From Cryptomeria japonica (lineage: Eukaryota > Streptophyta > Pinopsida > Cupressales > Cupressaceae), in contig NC_081414.1 in NCBI RefSeq assembly GCF_030272615.1, positions 305,184,164 through 305,248,163 on the forward strand: a stretch of DNA of 64,000 nt. The letters are read 5' to 3'. Shown here piece after piece: positions 22,783 through 35,263 of this stretch. Under the pieces are notes generated by a model. The model was not told where the DNA came from, did no database searches, and was given only the letters and a program-made list of their open reading frames with translations. Both the position numbers and the translations under genes were made by a program. Position 1 is the first letter of the stretch, and every line of letters begins with the position of its first letter.

Positions 22783-23159
22783 TGTTGTGACCTTTTCACA
22801 CATTGCCCCATTGCAAATGGTGACCCCCCTTTTTTTGCGTTGGCGTCTAGTTGCTTTTTAGGGTTTTGTTGATTTGGCAGTAAATTTTGATCTCTAGAAG
22901 CAATTCACTTTCAGAAGTTTGCACTTTGATGCTAGCATAGATGAAGGGTCCTTTTAATTGAAGGGTAGAGGCGAGTGCACAATATTGACAATTTTATCAA
23001 ATGTTTACAATACTATCGATATGTTACAAAATTGTCAAGTTTTGTCATGTTGCAAGGTTGTCAAGAAAGAGGTCAAGGTGAGCGAAAATTGGAATTTCCT
23101 TCTTAGGGTCGTTTTTCCACCCTTTGAAGAGTGGTTGAAAGTTTGAAACCTAGCGATGG

Positions 23160-24090
23160 AGTTTGTTTCAAGACAATTAAAAATTTGGAAATTTCCTTCT
23201 ACCTATCAAATTTCCACTCCTGGAAGTTGAGTGCTAAGTGAAAGAGAAATTGGAAATCTTCATTGTGAAGATCGATTTTCCACTCTAAAGGGAAATTTAC
23301 AAGGCAAAATTTGATGAAAGTGAGGATCTTCCTTGTGGGGTGCGAATTTCCACCCCTTCCTTGTGCTAGTTGATTTTCCACCCCTTGCAATTGAACGAAT
23401 TATCAAGAAGGAAAGGAAGTGAAGGAAATCAAATCTTCCTTCTAGGGGTCGATTTTCCACTCTAGGCAAAATTGTGCTAGTAAATTGGAACAAAGGAGGT
23501 TGAAAAACATTGAAATCAAAATCTTCCTTCTACCTCGCAATTTTCCTCTCTTCCTTCTAGGGGTTGTTTTCCCACTCTAATGAACAATGCAAGTCAAAAA
23601 TGGAATGAAGAAGGTCAGAAAACAAGCAAATCAAATCTTCCTTCTACATGTCGATTTTCCACTCTTCCTTCTACATGGCGAATTTCCACCCTTGATCTAA
23701 GTTGAACGATGAAAAGAAGAAAGTGAAATTTTTAAGGCAATAAAAAATGAAATCTTCCTTCTAGAGATCGAATTTCCACTCTTCCTTCTAAATCAAGCAT
23801 TCAGTGAAATTTTGAGAAGAGAAAATCTTTCTTCTTCCTTGTGTTTTTCCACTCTTCCTTGTAGGGTGCGAATTTCCACTCAAATTTTTGATGAATTTTT
23901 TTTAAGAGCAAACCTTCCTTTTGCATTGTGAATTTCCACTCCTTCCTTCTACAGAGCGTTTTTCCACTCCTCACTTAGGCAATTGAAGGATGATTATAAG
24001 ATTGAATTTGAAAAAATGAAATCTTCCTTCTAAATATCGATTTTCCACTCCTTCCTAGTGGGGTTCGAATTTCCGCCCTTCAATAGCAAA
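23160..24090. repeat. Short-motif array in the leader of copy 2
   Basis: About seventeen degenerate copies of CTTCCTTCTA-n6-CGAwTTTCCACTC (with variants CTTCCTTGTGGGG and GTTTTTCCACTC) occur irregularly, often in adjacent pairs. It resembles the arrays in copies 1 and 4 in position and in the CTTCCTT core, but the sequence differs. Confidence 0.85.
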
Positions 24091-24761
24091 TAAAACTTGA
24101 GTGCTTGACATTAATTAATGATTATTTAATTGCAAAATCGCATGAAGGAATGAAGGATGCCGACTTGACAATCAAGCAAAGAATGCGAATTTTAATTGCA
24201 AAATAAAAAAAAACGTTCTAGATGCAAAGCCTATAAAGTAAAGGAGAAAAGCACTATTCATTTCGAAACAGATTCAAGTTCTCAACCAAATTCACATTAA
24301 GAAGGTCTTCGTAAGTTCGCAGTCAGCCAGCAAGAGGTTAAAATTAAAATTCAGTCATATTTTCTTCAACATTGGGAGGCGAAGTTGAAAGCAAAAATCG
24401 AATTGTTGGAGAGAACTAGAGAAGGCTGATCGAAGATCAAAGTCTAAATCGTTTTTGTCAAGGAAGAGCAATCGATTTTTAAGGCACACATTCAACTTTC
24501 AGTGAAATCTGATCTTATCAAGTAGGGGATGCCAGATTTTGGCTTAATTTGTGAGGAGTTTCATATCCAAATATTGTAAAATTCATGTTCTATTCCTAGA
24601 ATTATCATTTAAAGCGTTCAATTCTGATTTTAGGATTTAAAAACCAAGATTTGTAAGCAGAAATCAGAACTTAAATAATTCTGGAATTGGTAACTTGGAA
24701 ACGTTTTTAATCATTATTCGTTTTCAAACCAAGTTTTTGATTTTGAGCTTCATACAGGAAC

Positions 24762-26350
24762 ATGTCGAGAGCAAGGACCAAAGGTAGTGCGAGGAAAGTT
24801 CAAATGAAGACTGTGCTTAGAGGTTTCTTCTTGAAGTCTCAAATTTCATCAAGATGGAGGAAAGTTGGAGATATCAACTTGGAACAGCTAGATTTGGTCA
24901 AGCTCAAAAGAAGAATGTTTGGCACTTGAGATCAAATGCCATCCATATTGGCAAGTAGCATGGTTAAGAATGGAATCTACCAAGCCGCCAGTTTCCCGCC
25001 AGCAGTTCAATTCAACAAGTTGATGGTTGAATGTGCAAGGCATTATGATCCCCAAACAAGGACAATAGTAGCACCTAACGGAGTGGTTCTTGCATTCCTC
25101 TCGGAAGAAGCAATTAGAGAGGCAATTTGTATTCCTCATTATGACAGGATGTTGAACAGAACAAGGCAAGAATCAACGACATTGTTTGAAAAGGTACCTA
25201 GAAGATTGATGGGTTTTGTTCTTCGGATTGGATGAGCGGACCAAAGAGACGACAATCTAAGCTACCAAAGAAACTCATGTATACTGATTTCAAGGATGAG
25301 TACAGTGATATGGTATTCATGCTAAATAGAATCACGGGGAGTCCACAAGGAGCGGTGTTTGAAACGTGGATGTTCTATTATGTAGAAGAGATTTCTCTAG
25401 GTTTGAAGATGATAAATTGGGCTAAGCTGATTAGTGACAACCTAGATGTACAATTGAGGAACCTAGAAAGGACAAGGACATTCTACATGAGCTCTTCTGT
25501 GATATACATATTGGCCAAAAACATAAGATATAAGGGGTTGATATGTAAAGGTGAAGTGGGAAATAAGAGAGACCAACTTAAGGTTTATGATTGCTATCCC
25601 CACTTGCAATTACATGAGAAGGAGCACCATAGAAGAGTAAATGATGGATTCTTGATGTATCTCACTCGTCTACTACAAGGAGGAACACATAAAAGATTAT
25701 CAAAAGAAGCTATGGCGCTAGTAGAGAAGTATGGTTCGTGGTTCATCTAGTTTCTGACTTTTACATACCTAAGAATCTAAGGGTGCACATACCATTCGTA
25801 TAAGCTTCCAAGATACCCAACAGATAAGATGGTGCTACTTGGGGTGGTGAGGTAGTTATTTGAGTTTGATTTCATTCAGAAAGAGTAGCATAGACTTGGG
25901 GTATCCTTTCCTATATCAGTCGGCAAGATGTTAGAGACATGTCATACAACCCAAGCAGTTAAGACAACTAATACAGAGTTGCAATTTTACCAACTTGGCA
26001 TATACAAGCCTAGATTGAACTGTGATCCTCATCATAAGATTCACACAGTGGAAGGGAAAAGATACAAGCATAGAGTCGATCTAGAAGATTATTGGGCTAA
26101 CCTCACGGATGAATTTGCAGTTACAAGAAAGATGTGGTCCAAGATGTTAGTTGATTTCATTAGAAGGTGCAATATTTTCCCCGTTCCTAATCAAGTGAAA
26201 GATAATGGAGAATATGTATTGCCTCAATACGAGCAAGAGAAGGATAAACCTATCCTAGCACCAAGCTGGTCACAATTGGAGCTTATAGATATAAATACAT
26301 TGATGAAAGAAGTGATAGACAATTCAAGATGGTGGATTGATCAATAGATT
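24762..26350 (+). pseudogene. Element protein N-terminal domain, decayed (copy 2)
   Basis: Homologous to the minus-strand protein at 17306-19204. The start is the Met at 24762 after an ATACAG acceptor-like site (24752-24757). Matching blocks are ASFPPAVQFNKLMVECARHY, AFLSEEAIREAICIP, FETWMFYYVEE, MINWAKLISDNLDVQL, FYMSSSVIYILAK, LMYLTRLLQGGTHKRLS, YPTDKMVLL and RKMWSKMLVDFIRRC. Breaks include TGA near 24928, a frameshift around 25228, TAG at 25748-25750 (YGSWFI*F, where copies 1 and 3 have IQF), TAG at 25853-25855 (VR*L, where copies 1 and 3 have TRQL), and a final TAG after DQ at 26346. It is not functional. Confidence 0.75.
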
Positions 26351-26716
26351 GACAAGTTGAGAAATCACGGCGTATCCCTTACACATGGCAAAGTAGATGA
26401 TGAGGATTCTTCTTCCGACGAAGATGAAACAATGAAAAGTAATGAAGAAAGAAACCGTGAAGGAGAAGTTTGAGTTTTCAAGAAAAGGAAGGATACTACT
26501 GAGAGTCCTCAAACAGAGAAAATTATGGGAAAGGAGGTTGGTAGTGTGGAATCTTGACATAAGAAATAAAAAACAATTGCTACTTAATCAATTATGTGCA
26601 CTTCATCAGTTAGAGAGCTTGACATGAATCAAGAGAACAATTTGAGAGTGTAACATGGAAAAGAATTCTGAGATCAGGAGCAACGAACACCCTCTCAAGA
26701 TCAAGCATCACCAACT

Positions 26717-28044
26717 ATGAATCATCTTGAAGTAAAAGAGACAATTGTAGTGGAAGATTTGGGAAATCCTAACCCAAATACAAATGAAGAGCTAGATGAG
26801 GTCATCATTTTGGCCTTGAGAGGAATCAATGAGGATAGTCAATTGGAAGATGGAATGGAATTATCTACAACACTTGATTGGTTGAAAGAAAGAATGAATA
26901 AGAAGATAGTGGAAGAAGTTCAACCCATTGAGGACATAGATGATTTCTGTGCAAGGATTGGCAAAGCTAAGGAGCAAAAGAAGGCAAAGAAGTTCTCTCA
27001 TATCGCAAGGGACAACTCAGGATCACATAATCTACAAGTGGCAGTTCCGACGATTGATTAGCCAAGAGAAGTAATCCCTCCAATGGACTATGAGATTAGA
27101 ACACTATCTTGGACCAACAACGAAAGAGCAAGAATTTCAAGAGTTAAATGATTCCGCTAGGGCAATCTAGGATAGACTCAACAAAATTAAAGAGAAGAAA
27201 GATAAGTTGGAATCAAAAAATATGAGATTGAAAGAGTTCATACAATGGTTAATGAAACTAGTGAGGCAGGAAGATGATGTTTGTCCCACCTATTTCCATT
27301 CCACAAGAATCATTTGAAAGTTTCGAAGCCATGAGAAGCATAAATCAAGAAGTAAGGAAGTGGATTGAAAATATTTCAAGGCAAGCGAAAGAGTTTCTGT
27401 AAGGATTCGTTCAGATATATGATGAGATAGTATTGTTTAAGGGAAGAATCCAAAGTGTGGAAAACTAGTGGGAATATTTTCCAATGGCACAAGATAAGAC
27501 AATTCCTCGCCTCGAGTTATTAAAAGGGATTCCTATGCAAACGTTAATACAAGAAAATGTAATTGAAGAAGGAAATATCTATGGTTTCAACCATTGGTAT
27601 AGTTCCTTGATGATAACTGAAGCATCACTCAATAGAATGAAAGGAGATTGTGAGAAGATAGAAGGATCCATCAAGGGGATGCAATCAAAGATCCTTACAT
27701 CCTTGGAGGAACTATTAGGCCAAGAGACGAGTGAGGTCGATGGTTTGAATTTAGAAGAATTGAAGGAGAAGGTGAAGGCCACTTATTTCTTGGGGTTAGA
27801 ATCTATCAAAGAAAACCAGTTGAATGAAATCCTTTTCTTCACGATTTTCATGAACCATCCCCAGAGACAACAAGCGAAATGGGAGAGGATCTTCGAAGCA
27901 TACATAGAAGAATTGGACATGATAGAAGTACTGCTTGATGCCTTGCCAAATATCACCATGGAAGAACTCAATTTGATCTTGACCATATTCATTGAATGTG
28001 GTATCGGGGAAAAAGATAAGGGAAAATCGGATTCTAGAAGATAG
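26717..28044 (+). pseudogene. Element protein coiled-coil domain, decayed (copy 2)
   Basis: Counterpart of 15983-17305. DWLKERMNKKIVEE (about 26876-26917), a basic KEQKKAKKFSHIARDNSGSH block and LQVAVPTID align with copy 1 (KATKMSKMIRDETGSR, LQIATPAVD). A TAG and shifts follow at 27060-27480. The last 186 codons (27484-28044) are open and correspond to the helical C-terminal domain (MQSKILTSLEELLGQ, ATYFLG, FEAYIEELDMIEVLLDALPN) before a terminal TAG. Confidence 0.65.
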
Positions 28045-28220
28045 TCTGTTAGATGATTAGGTGACATCTAATTTTCTCATTGGCTCTTGCTCCTAGTAGT
28101 TTGTGATGAGGAGAATATTCCATTTTTATTGCATAATGATTTTCAATAAACCCTAGTTTTTGGGATGATTTTGGCCATTGATTCTAGATCAATTTGGGCC
28201 CTTCATTTGGAATAAGAGCT

Positions 28221-28230
28221 CTATATAAGC
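28221..28230 (+). promoter_or_regulatory. TATA box in the tail of copy 2
   Basis: GAGCTCTATATAAGC lies about 830 bp from the element's 3' end, at the same relative position as in copies 1 and 5. Confidence 0.6.
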
Positions 28231-29051
28231 TAGCTCATTTCATTTGTACCTCATAAGAGACTTTGGAGAATTGTTGCTAGAATGCTGCCCAAATTGATAT
28301 GACATTGAAGCTTGGTGATTTTATATGCTATCTTGGAGTATTTGTATGGTTTTCTATCTTCTCAAGTAAATATAGATTTGTTTAAGTTATTTAGTTAAAT
28401 GGAAGTTATCGTGGATGATTCATTGTGAAACTCATATGTTCATACCATTTATAATTTGTTGATTATAAGTTGTAATGCATGGTTGGCCTAGACCTTTAAA
28501 ATAAGCTTAACTTCGATTGCTTCTCACTCATTGATATGCATAGCTTTTATGGTGTTGATGATTGTTAGTAGTAATTTGAACATCATTTGCTTTCCTTAGA
28601 AGGTCACACCAGCTTTGCCTAGTTATTCATTGCATGGTGAAATAAAGCATGGTTGAGTTTCACTCAGTCATTCATTATCTCTTGCATTCCAAGATAGATT
28701 AGGATTTCTCAAACCCTATTCCTTTTTCACTTTTTTATATAAGTGATTAGTAGTAGTAGGCAAAGAACTTCATTGCAAATCATTTGGACAATATAATCTT
28801 TGAAGTCAGACTCATAGGGCATTTCCCTTGTCTTGAAGTGATTATCTCCTAGAACAATTATGTAAGTCCCCTTGGATTATCGACAACCACATCAACCATT
28901 GTGTTTATCCACACATCAAGACCTGACAGTATAAACCTTGGAGTCATCTCAAGTGATCACATAAGTCAACATTTGGGAAGATTTTGTTCAGGAGAGATTA
29001 GAGTATTCAATACTTTATTGTGTTCGAGGTGTCACAAATCACACATCAACA

Positions 29052-29765
29052 GGTATCACTCAAATAAACAAATCTTATAAGGCCCACAACAAGAACAAAG
29101 AAAATTAGAACAAATATCAGAGCATCATCCCTCTTGAAAATACATTTAAATTGCTTACGGAAGAGGATGTGAATAAACAAAAGTTGTCACCTTCTAGGCT
29201 AGCCGAAGGTTCAAATCTAGATGCACACAAAAACAAAGGCCCCATGTTCATCTTAGTTGCAAGATCTGTAAAATCCAACACAAGCTAAAACTTTGAGTAA
29301 GAACAAATCACTCTCTAGAAGATCTTATCCCTATAAACCTCTAGATCTAGGGTCCTACTGAACTGGTGGACAAAAAGAAGAAAAGAAAATCATCTAGGGA
29401 GATCCATTCAGGTCACTTTGAGTTCATGGAAAAGCCTAAATAGTAATATTTAAATTAACAAAATGATTTATTTATGGAGATTGAAAGAGCACAGGGAGAA
29501 GACTGAGAGTCCAAGCAGGAACCTTTAAAAGAGAAGATCTTGAGGTGCAGATACTTTCTTGGAATGTAAGGGGAATCCAACAAACTCAAATTCTCAAACT
29601 GTTGTAGACAATCACAAGATTGATCAAGTTCTAGTTCATCAAATAACCTACTCAACACAAATCAGGAGTTGGCATTCTAAGGGGCTCTAGGACAACAAAC
29701 ACCTTCTCTTTTGCCAAATACCAAGAAAATGAGGAATAGGTTCCATGCAGGTATGGTCTCAATAC
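29052..29765 (+). pseudogene. LINE segment 3: start of ORF2 endonuclease
   Basis: At about 29550-29580 the frame reads EVQILSWNVRGIQQTQ, the hallmark start of an APE-type endonuclease in plant L1 LINEs (LSWNVRGL). The text before it (29060-29540) is probably the ORF1/ORF2 junction. Several stops follow. The segment is cut at CTCAATAC by the hAT-like insertion. Confidence 0.75.
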
Positions 29766-30815
29766 CTACATAACCCGGGGATGCGTCCCCGGCCTAAAAT
29801 CTCCCGTGCCCGTATCGGGGATGTTTCGGGGACTTGGAGACGGCTAGGGGATGGAGGGGACGTCCCCCCGCCATCCCCAAAATTGCAAAATTTGTGGGAA
29901 ACGTCCCGGAAACTTGAGGACGATAGTGATTCTCAAAGGGGACGTCCCCCCATCCCCAATATGGCTGGGGGACATTCCCCCCATCCCCTAACCGTCCCAG
30001 GGACAGCCGTCTCCCTTTTCCCAGCACATTTAAAAAAAAAAGACTCAAATGCTCAAAAAAACATTTTTTAATTTTATTATAGGTCTGTAAAACTGGATTT
30101 TCACTAATATGATGGGTAAACATGTCTGGATCACTTCCAAAAGCACTTAGAAATAATGAGCAACAGGCTAGTAATAAATTTCACAAACACTTAGAACTCA
30201 ATAGTGTGTAAAAAAGTGGTTGCAGGTCTGCAATATTGGACTTTTCACAATCATGAAAGGTAAATAGGTCTGAATCATAGCCAAAAGCACTCAGAAATAT
30301 GAATAACAACTTGGTATAGAATTTCACAAACACCCAAAACTATGTAGTGCATAAAGAAGCGGTTGTAGGTCATAATAGAAATGGAAGACTATCAAAATAT
30401 CCTCCATCCAGAAAGAAATAAAGAACTACATACAAACAAGTGTTGGCATATTGACAATGGATTTTAAATTATGAATGCATATTGAGTATTGACAATGAAT
30501 TCTGAATTCTGAATGCATATTGAGTATTGACAATGAATTTTGAACACAAATGTGGCATGTTAAGGTTCTATAATGTACATATACTTGCTTTATCCATGTT
30601 TTCATATGAATATAATGTATACATACATGCTTTACTATTTTTCCTATGAACATTTAAAATTTCCCTATATATTTAAAATTTTTCCCTATATTTTATATAG
30701 CTGTCCCCTTTGCCGTCCCCCCGCCATCCCCAAAATTGGCAAACAAATTTGCCATCCCGGAAACTCATCCCGCGGTCCCCTGCCGTCCCTGTCTCGGAAA
30801 CTCGGGGTAACATAG
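29766..30815. mobile_element. Non-autonomous hAT-like DNA transposon (1050 bp)
   Basis: CTCAATAC occurs on both sides (29758-29765 and 30816-30823), an exact 8-bp target duplication as hAT elements make. The ends are imperfect inverted repeats, CTACATAACCCGGGG on the left and, inverted, CTATGTTACCCCGAG on the right. About 250 bp at the left and 110 bp at the right are GC-rich, with recurring GGGGACGTCCCCCC and CCGCCATCCCCAAAATTG words shared by both ends. The AT-rich middle has no transposase. The LINE reading resumes directly after it. Confidence 0.85.
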
Positions 30816-31264
30816 CTCAATACCTATTTCTCATACCCTCGCGAAACTTTAGCAACCTACTTTCTTTCAATGGCAAATATGATTCATGGTTGTCAGCATC
30901 TACATTCCTTAACTGGGTACTTGCTATATAGAATATCTACAAGATTTGCTAGAATGGCTGCCTCACCACAAGGATAATGATAATCCTTATGGTAGATTTT
31001 AACTCAATAAAAACTCTATGAAAAAAGCATGGGGGCAGTTAATAGAACATATATGTTGCAGAAACTTTGCTTGATCTAATTCAACATGCTATTTTAATAG
31101 GCCTTGAATTTTAGAACGAATCTTATACATGGATAAATAGGTGTAATGACCAAGGAAAATTGTCACTAAAAGTGGACAAAATATTAATTTCCAATAATTG
31201 GCTGAGTCCCTGGAAACAAATCAATTCCCAAATTTGTGATACTATTCTCTCAGAACATTGGCCC
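30816..31264 (+). pseudogene. LINE segment 4: endonuclease C-terminal part
   Basis: The frame resumes with YLFLIPSRNFSNLLSFNGKY after the hAT-like insertion and later gives ISNNWLSPWKQINSQ (about 31175-31220) and LSEHWP (about 31248-31264), matching the S-DHRPI end of LINE endonucleases. It is cut at GGCCC by the Copia, and the next residues (IILMLTMPTQQ) follow at 36987. Confidence 0.75.
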
Positions 31265-31758
31265 TGTTAAGTTTATTCAAATTCTGTGATCAAGAGGATA
31301 GAAGAGATGAAGATATAATCTGAAATTAAATTTAAACTGCTGTAGTGTGAATGGAAGGATGCACAACACTTATCGATTGCTGTATTGTTTTCCTCCTCAT
31401 CGTATGAATGTTATATATATGTGAATGAGAGGGTACGTAGTGAAGACCCATGTGGGAAGACACATCTCTTCCCTACGTACCACTCATGATAACACAACAC
31501 TTTAACAAACACTAAGATCATCGCTTACTTGACTGATCGTAAGGAATGCGATTTACCATGAATCACTTAATCATAGCCTTCGTTAACATGAAATGGCGTG
31601 ATCGGTGGCAAACACCATAATTCGAATTTGATTTTATTTATCATTTATTGTTAACGTATATACTAATAGTTTATCCATTATTATATATGTTAACATGTAA
31701 TCAATTTATCATGCATCGGAATTATGAAATTATACGATCGACGCTACAAGAATTTACA
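31265..31758 (-). repeat. 3' LTR of the Copia (494 bp)
   Basis: Starts TGTTAAGTTT and ends AATTTACA on the plus strand. It lacks the palindrome and the 70-odd-bp internal duplication present in the 5' LTR. Confidence 0.93.
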
Positions 31759-32369
31759 TTCCCTCTTAGCTAGGGAGGACACATTTCATGTTAGAGAAAA
31801 CATCACAATTCATCCATTAATTGTGAAAGGGAAGAGATATCACACCATAGTGATATTCAGAGATATGGTTCAACAATGAATATCAAGTCTCATGATACTC
31901 ACCATAACTCATAGTTATCAAATAAGGTATGTGCACTAGCATCAAGTCACATGATGCCTACCATACTGATAACGATTCATGGCATGTCCACGAATATTAT
32001 GTCCATAATATTCACCATGAAGATCTCTATCATAATTATGGTTTATTTAATGATATCAACCAACTGATATCTACCATAATGTCTCAGAGATATATACTAT
32101 CATGACATGTCCACAGATACCAAGTCACATGATATCCATCAAGATAGATAAATTGATAATTGTAAAATCGTCACCTTACAATATCAATTTGAAACAAGTG
32201 TTCATTATTGAAAAGTCGTCACCCTTCAATAATGTTCATAGGGGGCCCATGAAGTCATGGAGTCACGCACATGACAAATAAAAGAGTTTACACATTAAAC
32301 ATCTTAAATATATTAGTATATCAGAATAAATGAGACTCTATCTCAAAATTAAATAACATTTTCAACCAT

Positions 32370-33782
32370 ACCAAGTTTATCTCTAAAGTGTTCAACCTTG
32401 ATCCTGGAGAGAGGCTTGGTAAGAATGTCTACAATCTGATGACATGTACTAATATAATTCAGTCGGATCACATTCCTTTCCACCATATCTCGAAGTCAGT
32501 GATAAGGAATCTCAATGTATTTAGACCTGTCATGAAATATTGGATTCATTAAAAGCTTGATGCAACTCTGATTGTCACAATAGATGACAGTAGGATTTAA
32601 GGGCTGACCAAACAGTCCTACAAGCAATTTCCGGAGCCATACTGCTTCTCTTGCTCCCATGGAGGCTGCAATGTATTCAACTTCTGTAGAACTCTGAGCA
32701 ACTGAATACTATTTTCTACATATCCATGAGATCATTCCTGATCCTAAACTGAAGCAGCATCCTGATGTGCTTTTCCTATCAACTACGCTTCCAGCCCAAT
32801 CAGAGTCAGTGAATCCATGTAGGTCAAGGTCTACATGTTTATATTTCAGACCGAAACCAATAGTTCCTCGAAGATATCTTAGAATATGCTTTGCAGCAAC
32901 AAGATGTATTTCCCTAGGTTCACACATGAACTGACTTAGTGTATTAACAGCATAACATATATCAAGTCTTGTGTTTACCAAATACATCAGAGATCCAATA
33001 ATCTATCTGTAGACGGTAGGATCTGCAAACTCTGATTTTGCAGCTGCTTCCTTTAGCTTGTGCAGATTTGTCTCCATAGGTGTGGTCATGGATCTGCAAT
33101 CCATCATTCCAAATCTCTTGAGTATATCAATGGTGTATTTTCCTTGATTAAGGATTATACCATCTGCCTGCTACCAAACTTCCAATCCAAGGAAATAGTG
33201 AAGAATTCCTAAATCCTTCATATCAAACTCAGAGGCTAATTCTTTCTTACACCGAGAAATACGATTATCCTCTCCTGAGATTAGTAGATCATCAACATAA
33301 AGAATAAGAATTAATATTTCACCATTGATTACCTTGTAGTAGAGATTTGAATCTGCTTCATTCTTGGAAAACCCTAATTCCAAGAGATAGTGATCAATTC
33401 TTTCATACCATGCTCTAGGGGCCTATTTCAGCCCATATAGGGCTTTCTTTAATTTGCAGACATGTGATTCAGCCTTATGAATCACAAAACCTTCAGGTTG
33501 CTCCAAATAAACTTCTTCTTCAATCTTACCATTCAGAAAAGCAGTCTTAACATCCATTTGATGGACTTTCCATCCTTTAGATGCTGCAATAGCCAAAACT
33601 GCTTGGACAGAAGTGTATATGGCAATAGGAGCAAATGTCTCTTCATAGTCAATACCTTCTTTTTGTGAGAAACCTTTGGCAACAAACCTTGCTTTATGCT
33701 TCTCAATGCTGCCATCTGCTGCATGTTTGATTTTGAAGAGCCATCTAGAAGATACCACAGATTTGCCTTTAGGCCTAGGCAC
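32370..33782 (-). pseudogene. Copia reverse transcriptase and RNase H
   Basis: RT motifs in order are SSRWLFKIKHAADGSIEKHK, ARFVAKGFSQKEGIDYEETF, MDVKTAFLNG, PEGF, KALYGLK, then ILYVDDLLISG, the catalytic YVDD box. RNase H follows with [28 protein letters not shown] and IYCDNQSCIKLL. Stops at 33423-33425 (LK*APRAWY), 33171-33173 (EVW*QADG), 33003-33005 ([10 protein letters not shown]) and 32709-32711 (RK*YSVAQSS) are all TAG where Copia elements have Gln. The end (IVDILTKPLS, about 32400) is normal. Apart from the stops the protein is very well preserved. Confidence 0.92.
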
Positions 33783-33788
33783 AATATC

Positions 33789-35069
33789 TTAGACATCATT
33801 TTTCAGAATTGACTGATACTCTTCTGACATAGCATCTTTCCAAACTTGATGCTTGAGAGCATCTCCAACACAGGAAGGTTCTGCATCAATGGCCTCACTC
33901 ATCAAGGCAGCATTACTGGAAAATGGGTTAGGTCTCTTACTTTCTTTGAAGGTCCCCTTTGGAGCAGCATAATTTTCAGCTTCTTGAAGCATCTTTTTAG
34001 CCCAAAGTGGTCTCTTCCTAGTTTCGGGATAAGGTTCTTCTAAAGGTAAGTCTTGAACTTCATGCTTAGTGTTTTCAGGGGTCTCCCTCTGAATCTTAGG
34101 GATGGGATCCTCATCCATGCTTGTAGGAGGATCTTGGTGTTCTAATTCATTAGAGCTTTTGGACCTCCTGAATGCTATGTCTTCTTCAAAGATGACATCT
34201 TTGCTTAGTTCAATTTGCCTTTGTCCAGGTATGTATACTCTATAAGTCTTAGAGGTTTCACTGTACCCAACAAATACCCCTTTCTTTCCAGAAGGTTCTA
34301 ACTTTGATCTCTTTTCTTTGGGAACATGAATATAGACTGGACACCCAAAGATCCGGAGATGACTTATGTCAGGTTTGTTACCAGTAAAGGCTTCTTCAGG
34401 GGTTTTATTATCAAGAAGAGAATGAGGACATCTATTTTGAATGTACACAACTGTCCTAGATGCGTCAACCCAAAATGAGGTTTCTATATTTTGGTCAAAC
34501 AACATAGCCCTAGCAGCTTCTACTATAGTCCTATTCTTTCTTTCAGCTACCCGATTTTGTTGTGGGTTATAAGGTACATTTAACTCCCTCTTAATCCCAA
34601 CATTTATACAATAATCTTTAAACATATCAGAAGTGTATTCCCCCCCATTGTCTGTTCTTAAGGTTATGATTTTCTTACTTGTCATGTTTTCTGCAAGAGC
34701 TTTGAATTCCTTAAATTTAGAAAGGTTTTCTTTAGACTCTTTGTACCTTAGAAAATATATCCAGGTCTTCCTAGAATAATCATCTACAAATATTACATAA
34801 TATAAAAATCCCCCTAAGGAGGGTACAGACATGGGTCCACATAAATTAGAATGAACTAATTCTAATACATTTATGGATTTACTGTTGCTAGAATTGAAAG
34901 ACCCTTTAGTATTCTTTCCCAAGGCACACCCCTTGCAGACTCCTTCAGAACTGTGACTTAGCTTGGGTAAGCCAATCACCATCTTCTCTATCTTAGGTAG
35001 GGCATGAAAATGAAGGTGCCCTAATCTTCTGTGCCAAAGTTCATTCAAATCTGGAGTCTCATGAATCAA
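33789..35069 (-). pseudogene. Copia integrase
   Basis: The HHCC zinc-binding part (LWHRRLGHLHFHALPK, then CKGCALGK) is followed by the catalytic core. FVDDYSRKTWIYFL supplies the first Asp, LRTDNGGEYTS the second, and PYNPQQNRVAERKNRTIVE the Glu (G is replaced by R in the usual QQNGVAERKNR). The GKKGVFVGYSETSKTYRVY segment and a charged linker lead into RT. The frame is open for 426 codons, so most of the integrase is undamaged. It catalyses insertion of the cDNA and makes the 5-bp duplication. It ends at a TAA where Trp is usual (NDV*DIVPRP). Confidence 0.92.
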
Positions 35070-35263
35070 GGCTTGAGGTGGAGTGGTGCAAAGTCTGTAG
35101 AGGCTCCCTTGTCTTACTCCAATGGTGTGGGCTTTCTTGATGGTGGAGTTCTTTGGCCAAGCAAGTACCTTTCCTTACATAAAGGTTAATCTGTAACCCT
35201 TATCTTCAAGTGCAGAAACTGAGACAAGGTTTCTCTTTATACCAGGTACAAATAGAACTCCAG

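Larger units (their letters stand above)
22783..29051 (+). mobile_element. Large protein-coding TG...CA element without LTR pair (copy 2)
   Basis: Begins TGTTGTGACCTTTTCACAC and ends CACACATCAACA. Flanks are GGTTT (22778-22782) and GGTAT (29052-29056), matching at four of five bases. It has the same plan as copy 1: subterminal dyads, a leader full of short repeats (23160-24090), an ATACAG acceptor-like site before ATG 24762, a decayed two-domain protein, and a 1-kb tail with a TATA box at 28222. The last 130 bp align with the tail of copy 4 (TCAAGACCTGACA, TTGGAGTCATC, TTTGGGAAGATTTTGTTCA). No LTR pair and no polymerase or integrase motif. Confidence 0.82.
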
